Below, piece by piece: positions 1-9,172 of a stretch of DNA of 57,387 nt. The position numbers were made by a program, and so were the translations under genes. The notes under the pieces are model-generated. The model did not search any database. It was not told the origin of the DNA and saw nothing but the letters and a program-made list of their open reading frames with translations. Numbering within the stretch: the stretch's first letter is position 1; every line of letters starts with the position of its first letter. Origin of the DNA: Bacteroidota bacterium (lineage in GTDB: Bacteria > Bacteroidota > Bacteroidia > Bacteroidales > Dysgonomonadaceae); contig JAEWQF010000064.1 in NCBI GenBank assembly GCA_023399295.1, forward strand, positions 1-57,387. Reading direction: 5' to 3'.

Positions 1-2
1 CA

Positions 3-1202
<1,200 letters not shown>

Positions 1203-1243
1203 CGGTTGATCCAACAAGTGTAAACGATAAAAATCAAACGATC

Positions 1244-1999
1244 ATGGATAAAGATATCAACATAAAAGTGAAAGTGTGGCGCCAGAACGGGCCAAAGGAG
1301 AAGGGACACTTTGAATCCTATGCACTGGAGCAGATCTCTCAGGGAAGCTCGTTCCTCGAAATGCTCGACATCCTCAACGAACAGCTGATCAATGAGGGCA
1401 AGGAACCGGTGGTGTTCGACCACGACTGCCGCGAGGGTATCTGTGGCATGTGCAGTCTTTATATCAACGGCCACCCGCATGGGCCCGACACCGGCATCAC
1501 CACCTGCCAGCTCCACATGCGCCGTTTCAACGACGGCGACACCATCACCGTGGAGCCATGGCGCTCAGCCGGCTTCCCCATCATCAAGGACCTGATGGTG
1601 GACCGTACCGCCTTCGATCAGATCATGCAGGCAGGTGGCTATGTCTCCGTCAACACCGGTGGTATTCCCGACGCCAATGCCATACCCATCCCGCGCGATG
1701 ACGCCGAGATGGCCATGGACGCTGCCGCCTGTATCGGCTGTGGTGCCTGTGTGGCAGCCTGCAAGAATGGATCGGCCATGCTCTTCGTCTCAGCCAAAGT
1801 AAGCCAGTTTGCCCTCCTGCCACAGGGAAGGGTAGAGGCAGCCCGCCGTGCCAAGTCGATGGTGGCCAGGATGGACGAGCTGGGCTTCGGCAATTGCACC
1901 AACACCGGCGCCTGCGAGGTGGAGTGTCCGAAGAACATCTCCATCAGCAACATCGCCCGCCTCAACAGGGAGTTCCTGAAGGCTAAGTTCAAGGATTAA
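1244..1999 (+). CDS. frdB: Fumarate reductase/succinate dehydrogenase iron-sulfur subunit
   Basis: Electron-transfer subunit of the fumarate reductase/succinate dehydrogenase complex, 251 residues, normal for the B-type enzyme of this phylum. An N-terminal plant-ferredoxin-like domain carries the [2Fe-2S] cysteines in CREGICGMCSLYING and a following TTCQLH. The C-terminal ferredoxin domain has CIGCGACVAACKNGSA for a [4Fe-4S] cluster and a second cysteine set CTNTGACEVECPKNI. It lies 41 bases after the flavoprotein gene and is the last gene of the operon, because a strong hairpin terminator follows at 2023. The ATG at 1244 has no Shine-Dalgarno sequence, as is normal here. Confidence 0.97.
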   Translation: MDKDINIKVKVWRQNGPKEKGHFESYALEQISQGSSFLEMLDILNEQLINEGKEPVVFDHDCREGICGMCSLYINGHPHGPDTGITTCQLHMRRFNDGDTITVEPWRSAGFPIIKDLMVDRTAFDQIMQAGGYVSVNTGGIPDANAIPIPRDDAEMAMDAAACIGCGACVAACKNGSAMLFVSAKVSQFALLPQGRVEAARRAKSMVARMDELGFGNCTNTGACEVECPKNISISNIARLNREFLKAKFKD

Positions 2000-2022
2000 G
2001 AAGAAGGATCACAACCTCATAG

Positions 2023-2064
2023 AGCGTTTCTGCTACCGCCATGGAAGTAGAAACGCTTTTTCTT
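2023..2064 (+). terminator. Rho-independent terminator after frdB
   Basis: A 9-bp perfect stem (AGCGTTTCT at 2023-2031 with AGAAACGCT at 2049-2057) is followed by a T-rich run. It sits 23 bases after the frdB stop codon and ends the frd operon. Confidence 0.85.
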
Positions 2065-2107
2065 TCAAGCTTTTTAATGTTTATTTAACAACCGAACAGT
2101 TTTATTT

Positions 2108-2139
2108 TTTGTTTTACCATTGTCGTAAGACTATATTTG
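2108..2139 (+). promoter_or_regulatory. Bacteroidota-type promoter for outer-membrane barrel gene
   Basis: TTTG (2108-2111), a 20-base spacer and TATATTTG (2132-2139) match the phylum's -33/-7 consensus. Transcription would start about 40 bases before the ATG at 2183. Confidence 0.75.
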
Positions 2140-2182
2140 TACTGCGCGAAGTACAATTCAATGAGTAATACTTGTAACACAA

Positions 2183-2827
2183 ATGACGATGAAAACAAAG
2201 AAAATGATTCGCAGAAGCCTCTTTATCCTGCTGGCTTCCATGCTCACCAGCTCACTGTTCGGGCAGATTCGCTTTGGGGTGAAGGCTGATGTTGGGTTGA
2301 ACAACCCCAGTTTCAACAGCGAAGCACTGAAAGTGGAGAACATGACCTCATACAGCATCGGTCCTTCACTGGAGGCGATGTTTCCTTTTGTTGTTGTTGA
2401 TTTCGGCATTGAGACAGCCCTCCTTTACAACGACAACCGCATGACCGTCTCCAACCTTACCGACGGTGAGGCTGCACCATCGAACGAGGTTTCGAACCGT
2501 TACCTCTATCTCCCCCTCAATGCGAAGCTCAAATTCGGACTTGGCATGCTTCCGTTGCGGATGTACGCTGTAGCAGGACCCTATGCGGGTTATCTGATCT
2601 CAGGCGATGGGTTGAATATGGGTGACATCCAGGATGACATCAAGGCAAAGGAGTTTCAGGCAGGAGCCAATTTCGGGTTGGGCCTGGAACTGTTCAGGAT
2701 GCTGCAGGTAGGGGTCAACTATCGTGTACAACTTACCGACAATTACGCGCTGGAGCGCCCCAACTGGGAGGATCCGCTGAATGGCAAGTCGGAAACCTGG
2801 AGCATCACTGCCGCACTCTATTTCTGA
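2183..2827 (+). CDS. Outer-membrane beta-barrel (PorT-like) protein
   Basis: A 214-residue predicted outer-membrane protein of the small 8-strand barrel type (OMP_b-brl family). The N-terminus is a signal peptide: a basic start (KTKKMIRR), a hydrophobic core (SLFILLASMLTSSL) and a probable cut after FGQ. The mature part shows alternating strands such as RFGVKADVGLN, LYLPLNAKLKFG and ITAALYF, ending on phenylalanine as BamA substrates do. ATG codons at 2183 and 2189 are both possible; the second gives a more typical signal peptide. priA starts 3 bases after the stop, so the two are probably co-transcribed although unrelated in function. The specific role is unknown. Confidence 0.8.
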   Translation: MTMKTKKMIRRSLFILLASMLTSSLFGQIRFGVKADVGLNNPSFNSEALKVENMTSYSIGPSLEAMFPFVVVDFGIETALLYNDNRMTVSNLTDGEAAPSNEVSNRYLYLPLNAKLKFGLGMLPLRMYAVAGPYAGYLISGDGLNMGDIQDDIKAKEFQAGANFGLGLELFRMLQVGVNYRVQLTDNYALERPNWEDPLNGKSETWSITAALYF

Positions 2828-2830
2828 ACC

Positions 2831-5068
2831 ATGTTCGTGGATGTGATCCTGCCACTACCCCTGCCCGGAATGTTCACCTACTCCGTGCCGTCAGAGATGC
2901 TGCAGCGAACGGTGGTGGGACAACGGGCAGTGGTACCCTTCGGCAAACAGAAGCATTACACCGGCATCGTTGCACGCATCCACAATCAGCCAATAGAAGG
3001 GATAGACATCAGGGCGCTCCACTCCCTCCCCGATGAGCAGCCGGTGGTCACCCCACAGCAACTGAAGCTGTGGGAGTGGATCGCCTATTATTACATCTGC
3101 CCCTTGGGAGATGTATGCAAGGCAGCACTCCCCACGTTGATGAAGCCGGAGGATCTCACCAATCGCTATCAACCGAAAGAGGAACTCTTTTACCGGTTGA
3201 ATCGGGAAATTGATGCCGCAATGGCTGATCATCTGCTCGCAAGAGCCAAGAAACAGGCAGCGCTGCTGACGTTGATTCGTACCTTGCTGACAGATTCGAA
3301 ACGGGAGATGATCAGCAGGCGAGAGCTCATCGCACTACCCGGTTGCAGCCCCGCCCTCCTGAAAGGACTGACCGACAAGGGGATCGTGACTGTGCACAGC
3401 GTGCAGCAAAGTCGTTTGTCCAGCATTACTGGAACGCTGCGGGCACCCTTTCAGCTGAGTGAACAGCAACAACAGGCACTGACAGAGGTGGAAAAGATCT
3501 TCACCGAAAAGGAGACGGCACTGCTCCATGGCGTCACTTCGGGAGGTAAGACAGAGATCTACATCCACCTGATTGAAAATACCCTGAAACAGGGGAAACA
3601 GAACCTCTACCTGCTTCCCGAGATCGCACTCACCACCCAGCTCACACAACGCCTTAGAGATGTCTTCGGCAACAAGCTGGGCATCTACCATTCCGCGATC
3701 GGCGAGAGCGAACGTACCGAGATATGGCAGAAGATGCTGTCAGACAAACCTTATGAGATCATCGTGGGCGCCCGCTCAGCGCTGTTCCTCCCCTACCGTG
3801 CGTTGGGGCTTGTGATCGTGGATGAGGAACATGAGACCAGTTACAAACAACAGGATCCTGCACCCCGTTATCACGCGCGCGACACAGCAATCATGCTGGC
3901 TCATCTCAATGGGGCAAAAACAATTCTCGGCTCGGCAACCCCCTCGGTGGAGACATACTACAATTGCGTTACGGGAAAATATGGACTGGTGTCTCTTACC
4001 GAACGTTTCAACGGCATGAAGATGCCCCTCATCCAACTGGTGAACACCCGGGAGTTGCGAAAAAGGAAAAAGATGAAATCGATCCTCAGCCCCCTGCTGG
4101 TCGATGAAATGAGCGCTGCCCTGGAGCATGGCGAACAGGTGATTCTCTTCCGCAATCGGCGCGGTTTTGCACCCCTACTGGAATGTAAGGAATGTGCCTG
4201 GACTCCCCGGTGCCACCAGTGTGATGTGTCACTCACCCTGCACAAGCATCCGCAGCGACTGGTATGCCACTTCTGCAACCGATCATATTCCGTACCCACG
4301 GCATGTCCGGCATGCGATGCAACACAACTCGAACCATACGGGCTGGGTACTGAACAGTTGGAGGAGGAGGTGCAGCATCTCTTTCCCAATTGTCACGTCG
4401 CTCGAATGGATGCCGACACCACTCGTGGAAGGAATGCCTATGAGAGACTGATCCATGCTTTTCAGGAGAAAAAGATTGATGTATTGGTAGGCACTCAGAT
4501 GCTCTCCAAGGGTCTCGATTTCGATCATGTGAAGGTGGTGGGGATCGTGGCAGCAGATTCACTCATCAACCACCCCGATTTCCGGTCGCACGAACGCGGT
4601 TTTCAACTGATGACCCAGGCAGCCGGCCGCTCGGGACGTAAAAATGGACAGGGGACGGTGCTGATACAGACTGCCGATCCGGCGCAATCAATCTACCGTC
4701 ATGTGATCCACCACGACTTTGCCGGCTTCTTCAGCGAGGAGCTGGCAGAGCGGAAAAAGTTTGGCTATCCCCCCTACACGAGACTTATCCGCATCACAGT
4801 GAAACACAGGCAGGAGAGTTTAACAGAGGCTGCCACCAGCCAGCTGGCAACGCTGCTCAAAAGAGAATTGAAAGAGCGGGTTCTGGGCCCCGGCCGGCCT
4901 CTGGTAGCTCGGGTTAAGCGACAACACTTGCGGGAGATCCTGCTGAAACTGGAAACAGGTTTCTCACCCCAGCAGGTACGGCAACTCCTCACCCGGGCGG
5001 AACAATCGATCCATGCCATCAACGACTACCGATACGTGACAATCAGTTATGATGCCGATCCGATGTGA
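2831..5068 (+). CDS. priA: Primosomal protein N' (replication restart helicase PriA)
   Basis: 3'-5' DNA helicase that recognises stalled forks and reloads the replisome. The 745 residues match the family. An N-terminal 3'-DNA-binding domain (about 1-100) and winged-helix region precede helicase lobe 1, with Walker A GVTSGGKTE near residue 234 and the DEEH box near 330. A zinc-binding insertion with paired cysteines (ECKEC, CHQCD, CHFCN, CPACD) spans about 452-495 and splits lobe 2, a hallmark of PriA. Motifs GTQMLSKGLDF and QAAGRSGR follow. The ATG at 2831 lies 3 bases after the preceding stop. It converges with rng, with a shared terminator between them. Confidence 0.97.
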   Translation: MFVDVILPLPLPGMFTYSVPSEMLQRTVVGQRAVVPFGKQKHYTGIVARIHNQPIEGIDIRALHSLPDEQPVVTPQQLKLWEWIAYYYICPLGDVCKAALPTLMKPEDLTNRYQPKEELFYRLNREIDAAMADHLLARAKKQAALLTLIRTLLTDSKREMISRRELIALPGCSPALLKGLTDKGIVTVHSVQQSRLSSITGTLRAPFQLSEQQQQALTEVEKIFTEKETALLHGVTSGGKTEIYIHLIENTLKQGKQNLYLLPEIALTTQLTQRLRDVFGNKLGIYHSAIGESERTEIWQKMLSDKPYEIIVGARSALFLPYRALGLVIVDEEHETSYKQQDPAPRYHARDTAIMLAHLNGAKTILGSATPSVETYYNCVTGKYGLVSLTERFNGMKMPLIQLVNTRELRKRKKMKSILSPLLVDEMSAALEHGEQVILFRNRRGFAPLLECKECAWTPRCHQCDVSLTLHKHPQRLVCHFCNRSYSVPTACPACDATQLEPYGLGTEQLEEEVQHLFPNCHVARMDADTTRGRNAYERLIHAFQEKKIDVLVGTQMLSKGLDFDHVKVVGIVAADSLINHPDFRSHERGFQLMTQAAGRSGRKNGQGTVLIQTADPAQSIYRHVIHHDFAGFFSEELAERKKFGYPPYTRLIRITVKHRQESLTEAATSQLATLLKRELKERVLGPGRPLVARVKRQHLREILLKLETGFSPQQVRQLLTRAEQSIHAINDYRYVTISYDADPM

Positions 5069-5076
5069 CAAGGCAC

Positions 5077-5116
5077 AAAAAAAACCGGTATCGCACTGAG
5101 GCAACACCGGTTCTTT
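5077..5116. terminator. Bidirectional terminator between priA and rng
   Basis: A 7-bp stem (AACCGGT at 5083-5089, ACCGGTT at 5106-5112) is flanked by eight A residues on the left, a U-tract for the minus-strand rng transcript, and by TTCTTT on the right for priA. Confidence 0.75.
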
Positions 5117-5151
5117 ACCATCTATCAGCCGGTTACTCACCGGACAACTGA

Positions 5152-6720
5152 TTATTTCATTTCAATCTCTTCCTTCAGGTCTATCTCGTTTCCGTCCTTG
5201 TCGTAGAAGACATACTGCAGGAATCCCAGCTTCTGATCCGGGATCACTTTCATTCCTACATTGAATTTCTTCTTCCATTTAAACTTCAACGAAAATAAAC
5301 CCTGATGGACATATGCTGCAACATAAGGGTGAATGTGCAGACTGAATTTCTTCACTTTTAATTTGTTGACCAGGTAATCGATCTTTCCTTCCAACGTGTC
5401 GGTGAAAAGTATCGATGATTTGATCTTTCCTTTACCAAAGCAAGTGGGGCATTCTTCGCTTGTGGTAACTTCCATTTCGGGACGCACACGCTGACGCGTG
5501 ATCTGCATCAATCCGAACTTACTCAATGGTAAAATGTTGTGCCTGGCACGGTCACTTGCCATCAACTCCTGCATACGGGCAAGCAGCTTGTTGCGATACT
5601 CACCTTTGCTCATGTCGATGAAGTCGATCACAATGATGCCGCCCATATCACGTAGCCGTAACTGTCGGGCTATCTCCTCGGCGGCAGCCAGGTTCACTTC
5701 ATAAGCACTCTCTTCCTGACCCAGTTTCGATTTGTTGCGGTTTCCGCTGTTCACATCGATTACATGCAGGGCCTCGGTATGCTCAATGATGAGATAGGCA
5801 CCGTTCTTGAACGTAACTGTTTTACCAAAGAGCGATTTGATCTGCTTGGTGATGCCGAAGTTGTCTAAGATGGGCAATGAACCGGTATACTCGGTGACCA
5901 CTTTCTTTCGTTCCGGTGCGATGATGCTCACATATTCGGCGATCTGTCGACTCACATCCCTTTCGTTGACGTGAATCTGTTCAAATGAGGGACTGAAGAT
6001 ATCACGCAACAGAGCCACCGTTCGTCCCGTCTCCTCATAGATGAGGGTGGGGGATTTGGCTTTCATGATCTTGCCGATATTATCTTCCCATCGTTTCACC
6101 AGCAATTTGAGCTCAGCATCGAGGTCAGCAACCTTTTTTCCTTCGGCGTTTGTTCGGATGATGACACCGTAGTTCTTGGGTTTGATGCTCTGGATGAGCT
6201 GTCGTAGCCGGGCGCGCTCTTCGCGCGATTTGATCTTCTGCGATACCGATACACGGTCAATAAATGGAATCAACACCATAAACCGACCCGCAAACGAGAT
6301 CTCGGCCGTCAGACGGGGCCCTTTGGTGGAGATCGGCTCTTTGGCTATCTGAACCAATATCTCCTGCCCTACCTTCAGGATGTCCGAGATGGATCCTTCC
6401 TTTTCGATATCGGGTTTCAGCTTCATCTTCTGAAGCTGTGGAATTTTTTTCTTGTCTTCAACCATCTTCTGGAAATCCAGAATTGTGTTGAATTCAACCC
6501 CTAAATCCAAATAGTGAAGAAAAGCGTCCTTTTTGTGTCCCACATTCACAAATGCAGCGTTGAGGGCGGGCATCAGTTTTTTCACTTTGCCCAGGTAAAT
6601 GTTCCCAACCGCAAAAGAGCCTTCCAGGCTTTCCTGTTGCAATTCTACCAATTTCTTGTCTTCCAGAACAGCAATGGTAATCTCTTTCGGTTGTACATCG
6701 ACCACAAGTTCGCTTGTCAC
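5152..6720 (-). CDS. rng: Ribonuclease G/E family endoribonuclease
   Basis: Single-strand endoribonuclease that processes rRNA precursors and turns over mRNA. It has 522 residues, RNase G-sized without the long scaffold tail of RNase E. An S1 RNA-binding domain (about 36-135, containing GNIYLGKVKKLMPALNAAFV) precedes the catalytic DNase-I-like domain with metal-binding aspartates in VIDVNSGNRN (about 318) and VIDFIDMS (about 362). The zinc-link CPTCFGKG lies near 423. Translation starts with GTG at 6720; the start MTSELVVDVQPKE is what the family normally has here. Upstream is a leader of about 90-100 bases following a TAAGTTTG element inside an inverted repeat (6822-6862). Confidence 0.95.
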   Translation of the reverse strand: MTSELVVDVQPKEITIAVLEDKKLVELQQESLEGSFAVGNIYLGKVKKLMPALNAAFVNVGHKKDAFLHYLDLGVEFNTILDFQKMVEDKKKIPQLQKMKLKPDIEKEGSISDILKVGQEILVQIAKEPISTKGPRLTAEISFAGRFMVLIPFIDRVSVSQKIKSREERARLRQLIQSIKPKNYGVIIRTNAEGKKVADLDAELKLLVKRWEDNIGKIMKAKSPTLIYEETGRTVALLRDIFSPSFEQIHVNERDVSRQIAEYVSIIAPERKKVVTEYTGSLPILDNFGITKQIKSLFGKTVTFKNGAYLIIEHTEALHVIDVNSGNRNKSKLGQEESAYEVNLAAAEEIARQLRLRDMGGIIVIDFIDMSKGEYRNKLLARMQELMASDRARHNILPLSKFGLMQITRQRVRPEMEVTTSEECPTCFGKGKIKSSILFTDTLEGKIDYLVNKLKVKKFSLHIHPYVAAYVHQGLFSLKFKWKKKFNVGMKVIPDQKLGFLQYVFYDKDGNEIDLKEEIEMK

Positions 6721-6821
6721 AATTTTTCTGTTTTTTAAATGATTACATAATGTTTCGGGCTTCTGTCTTCACAACAGATAGGAGGTTCACGCCAGAACCA
6801 CTTCCCTGTCAAAAACACAAA

Positions 6822-6862
6822 GAACAAACTTAATTTCCGGATGGTTTTTTTTAAGTTTGTTC
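6822..6862. repeat. 12-bp perfect inverted repeat between rng and the COX24-domain gene
   Basis: GAACAAACTTAA (6822-6833) and TTAAGTTTGTTC (6851-6862) are perfect complements around a 17-base loop. It may end the HU-COX24 transcript. The left arm read on the minus strand contains TAAGTTTG (6832-6825), a fit to the -7 element for rng, so terminator and promoter may overlap. Confidence 0.7.
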
Positions 6863-6892
6863 CTGTATTGTGGTGTAAAAAAAATCTTCGGC

Positions 6893-6985
6893 TTATTTTT
6901 TCTTCTTATGCCTGTTTTTTCTGAGTCTTTTTTTACGCTTGTGAACTGACATCTTATGCCTTTTTCTTTTTTTTCCGCTTGGCAT
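6893..6985 (-). CDS. AURKAIP1/COX24-domain small basic ribosome-associated protein
   Basis: A 30-residue, extremely basic protein with no acidic residue, starting MPSGKKRKRHKM and ending in KNRHKKKK. This is the AURKAIP1/COX24 domain, otherwise known from the mitochondrial small-subunit protein mS38; short proteins of this type are annotated in many Bacteroidota. A role on the 30S ribosome is inferred from that homology. The start at 6985 is supported by an unusually strong Shine-Dalgarno sequence, AAAGGAGAT, eight bases before the ATG, rare in this phylum. It lies 24 bases after the HU gene in the same direction, so the two are probably co-transcribed. Confidence 0.9.
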   Translation of the reverse strand: MPSGKKRKRHKMSVHKRKKRLRKNRHKKKK

Positions 6986-6992
6986 GTTCGTA

Positions 6993-7001
6993 TCTCCTTT
7001 A
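6993..7001 (-). promoter_or_regulatory. Strong Shine-Dalgarno sequence before the COX24-domain gene
   Basis: On the minus strand AAAGGAGAT matches the complement of the conserved 16S 3' end in 8 of 9 bases, with optimal 8-base spacing from GGAG to ATG. No other start codon I inspected in the window has one. Confidence 0.85.
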
Positions 7002-7009
7002 TAAATTAA

Positions 7010-7291
7010 TTATTTTGTTTCCTTTACCTGTGCAACAAATGTTTTGGCAGGCTTGAATGCAGGAATATTATGCTCGGGAATGATGATGGTGGTATTCTTC
7101 GAGATGTTGCGTGCGGTCTTTTGTGCTCTTTTCTTCACAATGAAGCTGCCGAATCCTCTCAAATAAACATTTTCGCTTTTTGCCAATGAATCTTTCACCA
7201 CTTCCATAAAAGATTCAACTGTTGCCAATACCGATGCCTTGTCTACGCCGGTGTTTTTTGCAATTTCATTCACAATGTCTGCCTTGGTCAT
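7010..7291 (-). CDS. HU-family DNA-binding protein
   Basis: Small nucleoid protein of 93 residues that bends and compacts DNA as a dimer. The helical N-terminus (MTKADIVNEIAKNTG) is the standard HU start. The GFGSF turn precedes the beta arm, and the intercalating tip proline lies in IIPEHNIPAFKPAK, followed by the terminal helix. Sequence around the arm (ARNISKNTTIIIPEH) is typical of the HU-beta branch in Bacteroidota. A TATATTTG element lies about 60 bases upstream on the minus strand. The COX24-domain gene follows 24 bases downstream. Confidence 0.95.
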   Translation of the reverse strand: MTKADIVNEIAKNTGVDKASVLATVESFMEVVKDSLAKSENVYLRGFGSFIVKKRAQKTARNISKNTTIIIPEHNIPAFKPAKTFVAQVKETK

Positions 7292-7353
7292 TTTATTTAT
7301 ATTTTAAAATATTAATAATAATAGCATTTGTTAATTAGTAAAATTTTGGATTG

Positions 7354-7361
7354 CAAATATA
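7354..7361 (-). promoter_or_regulatory. Probable -7 element for HU gene
   Basis: TATATTTG on the minus strand, 63 bases before the HU ATG, fits TAnnTTTG. A -33 box at the usual distance is not clear. Confidence 0.5.
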
Positions 7362-7459
7362 TAGCTTTTTTTTCAACGTGGAAAATTATTGTTGCTAATT
7401 TTTATCTTTTTTCGCTCTTTTCCCAAAATTTGCACTTTTTCAATTAGTTTTGCAGCACA

Positions 7460-8542
7460 ATGGAAAAAGAATTCAGGAGCCACGTGCAGCATCACCCCAT
7501 CACGATCCGCATCATGCATTGGTATCGTCAGCACAAAAGAGTGTTACCCTGGCGTGAAACCAATGACCCCTACCGCATCTGGATCTCGGAGGTGATTCTT
7601 CAGCAGACACGGATCGACCAGGGGATTGGTTATTACCTCCGCTTTACGGAGCGGTTCCCCGATGTAGTGACGCTGGCTGCTGCAACTGAAGAAGAGGTGT
7701 TGAAGGTATGGCAGGGTCTCGGATACTACTCGCGGGCACGCAACCTGCACCAGGCTGCCCGCCAGATCGTGAGCCAGCACAACGGCTCCTTGCCTTCCGC
7801 TTATTCCGGATTGATCGCACTCAAAGGGGTGGGCCAATATACAGCGGCGGCAGTGGCATCGATTGCGTATGGCCTGCCTCATGCCGTGATCGATGGCAAT
7901 GTATACCGTGTGCTGACACGTCTCTTTGCCATTGATACAGCAATTGACACAGCCCCCGGGAAAAAGCTGATCGCAGAGGTGGCAGACTCTCTCCTGCCGG
8001 TTGAGGATCCCAGCGGGTACAACCAGGCCATCATGGACTTCGGAGCGCTGATCTGCACCCCTTTGCAACCCGCCTGCAACGAATGCGTATTGCGCGATAG
8101 CTGCATGGCCCACAGCAACGGTACCGTCGCCAACTATCCGGTCAAAGCCCGGAAGACACTGATTCGCAACCGCTACTTCCATTATTTTCACATCTTGCAC
8201 GGCAACCACACCTATCTGCAGAAAAGAGAACAACCGGGGATCTGGCAGAACCTCTACGAGTTCCCACTGATTGAAACAGCTCAGCCCGCCGATTTGATGC
8301 AACTGCAACAGACAGATGCATTCATGAAGCTGTTTTCCGACCTGCCGGAACTGCGGATCAACCCATCACATGCATTCCGTCACCAGCTGACACATCAGCT
8401 GATACAGACCCGTTTTTACCGGGTTGAGATTCCGGACAATCTCACGTTCACACCTCCCGGACAACTCCGCATCACAGCCCATCAGGAGCTTCACACCTAT
8501 CCTGTTTCACGACTTACCCATAAGTACCTCGAAACAATTTGA
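7460..8542 (+). CDS. mutY: A/G-specific adenine glycosylase MutY
   Basis: Base-excision repair enzyme that removes adenine opposite 8-oxoguanine. It has 360 residues. The helix-hairpin-helix LKGVGQYTAAAVA lies near 121-133 and the catalytic aspartate in VIDGNVYR near 144. The [4Fe-4S] cluster cysteines follow the exact C-x6-C-x2-C-x5-C spacing in CTPLQPACNECVLRDSC near 198-214. The C-terminal NUDIX-like domain (about 240-360), with GIWQNLYEFPL and the late HQLTHQ, senses the oxidised guanine. The gene is divergent from HU, and ssb follows 84 bases downstream. Confidence 0.97.
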   Translation: MEKEFRSHVQHHPITIRIMHWYRQHKRVLPWRETNDPYRIWISEVILQQTRIDQGIGYYLRFTERFPDVVTLAAATEEEVLKVWQGLGYYSRARNLHQAARQIVSQHNGSLPSAYSGLIALKGVGQYTAAAVASIAYGLPHAVIDGNVYRVLTRLFAIDTAIDTAPGKKLIAEVADSLLPVEDPSGYNQAIMDFGALICTPLQPACNECVLRDSCMAHSNGTVANYPVKARKTLIRNRYFHYFHILHGNHTYLQKREQPGIWQNLYEFPLIETAQPADLMQLQQTDAFMKLFSDLPELRINPSHAFRHQLTHQLIQTRFYRVEIPDNLTFTPPGQLRITAHQELHTYPVSRLTHKYLETI

Positions 8543-8552
8543 AGAATTGTCA

Positions 8553-8582
8553 TTGTCAGTTTTAAAAAATTCAGTAAATTTG
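8553..8582 (+). promoter_or_regulatory. Bacteroidota-type promoter for ssb
   Basis: TTG (8553-8555), a 19-base spacer and TAAATTTG (8575-8582). Transcription would begin about 35-40 bases before the ssb ATG. Confidence 0.75.
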
Positions 8583-8626
8583 CTGGGTAGCGTAACACTA
8601 TTCTTTAACCCAAAAAAAGCTCAGTT

Positions 8627-9076
8627 ATGTCGGTAAACAAAGTGATTCTGATTGGAAATGTGGGACGCGATCCCGAGATGAAGTATTTTGACAATGACGT
8701 GGCTAAAGCCAATTTTACACTGGCAACCAGTGATAGAGGCTATACCACTGCAGGAGGGACACAGGTTCCGGAACGTACTGAATGGCACAACGTTGTTTGC
8801 TGGAGAGGATTGGCCCAGATTGCTGAAAGATTCGTCAAAAAGGGCACGTTGGTCTATGTGGAAGGAAAGATCCGTTCACGGTCATATGACGACCAGAATG
8901 GAGTAAAAAGGTATGTCACCGAGGTGGTTGCGGATAGCCTGGAGTTGCTGAGCCGCAAATCAGACGAACAAGGAAGAGAAAGCGGCGGGAACGGGACCGG
9001 ACGTGATTCCCAAGAGAATCATGATGCCCCTGACATTCCCAACAATCAGACGGATGAGGATGATTTGCCGTTTTAA
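8627..9076 (+). CDS. ssb: Single-stranded DNA-binding protein
   Basis: OB-fold protein of 149 residues that coats single-stranded DNA during replication, repair and recombination. The start MSVNKVILIGNVGRDPEMK and the block TEWHNVVCWRGLAQ are characteristic. A low-complexity Gly/Asn/Asp-rich linker (about 115-140) leads to the acidic tip DEDDLPF, the docking peptide for partners such as PriA and RecQ, both also encoded in this window. It has its own promoter and heads a likely ssb-gldE-phosphopantetheinyl transferase operon. Confidence 0.97.
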   Translation: MSVNKVILIGNVGRDPEMKYFDNDVAKANFTLATSDRGYTTAGGTQVPERTEWHNVVCWRGLAQIAERFVKKGTLVYVEGKIRSRSYDDQNGVKRYVTEVVADSLELLSRKSDEQGRESGGNGTGRDSQENHDAPDIPNNQTDEDDLPF

Positions 9077-9172
9077 ATAAATGATCGTATTTTTGCAGGA
9101 GAATGATTTCACCGATTCACCAGATGAGAAAACAGTGAATTCATTCTCCTCTTTCATCAAAACATTTGTCAA

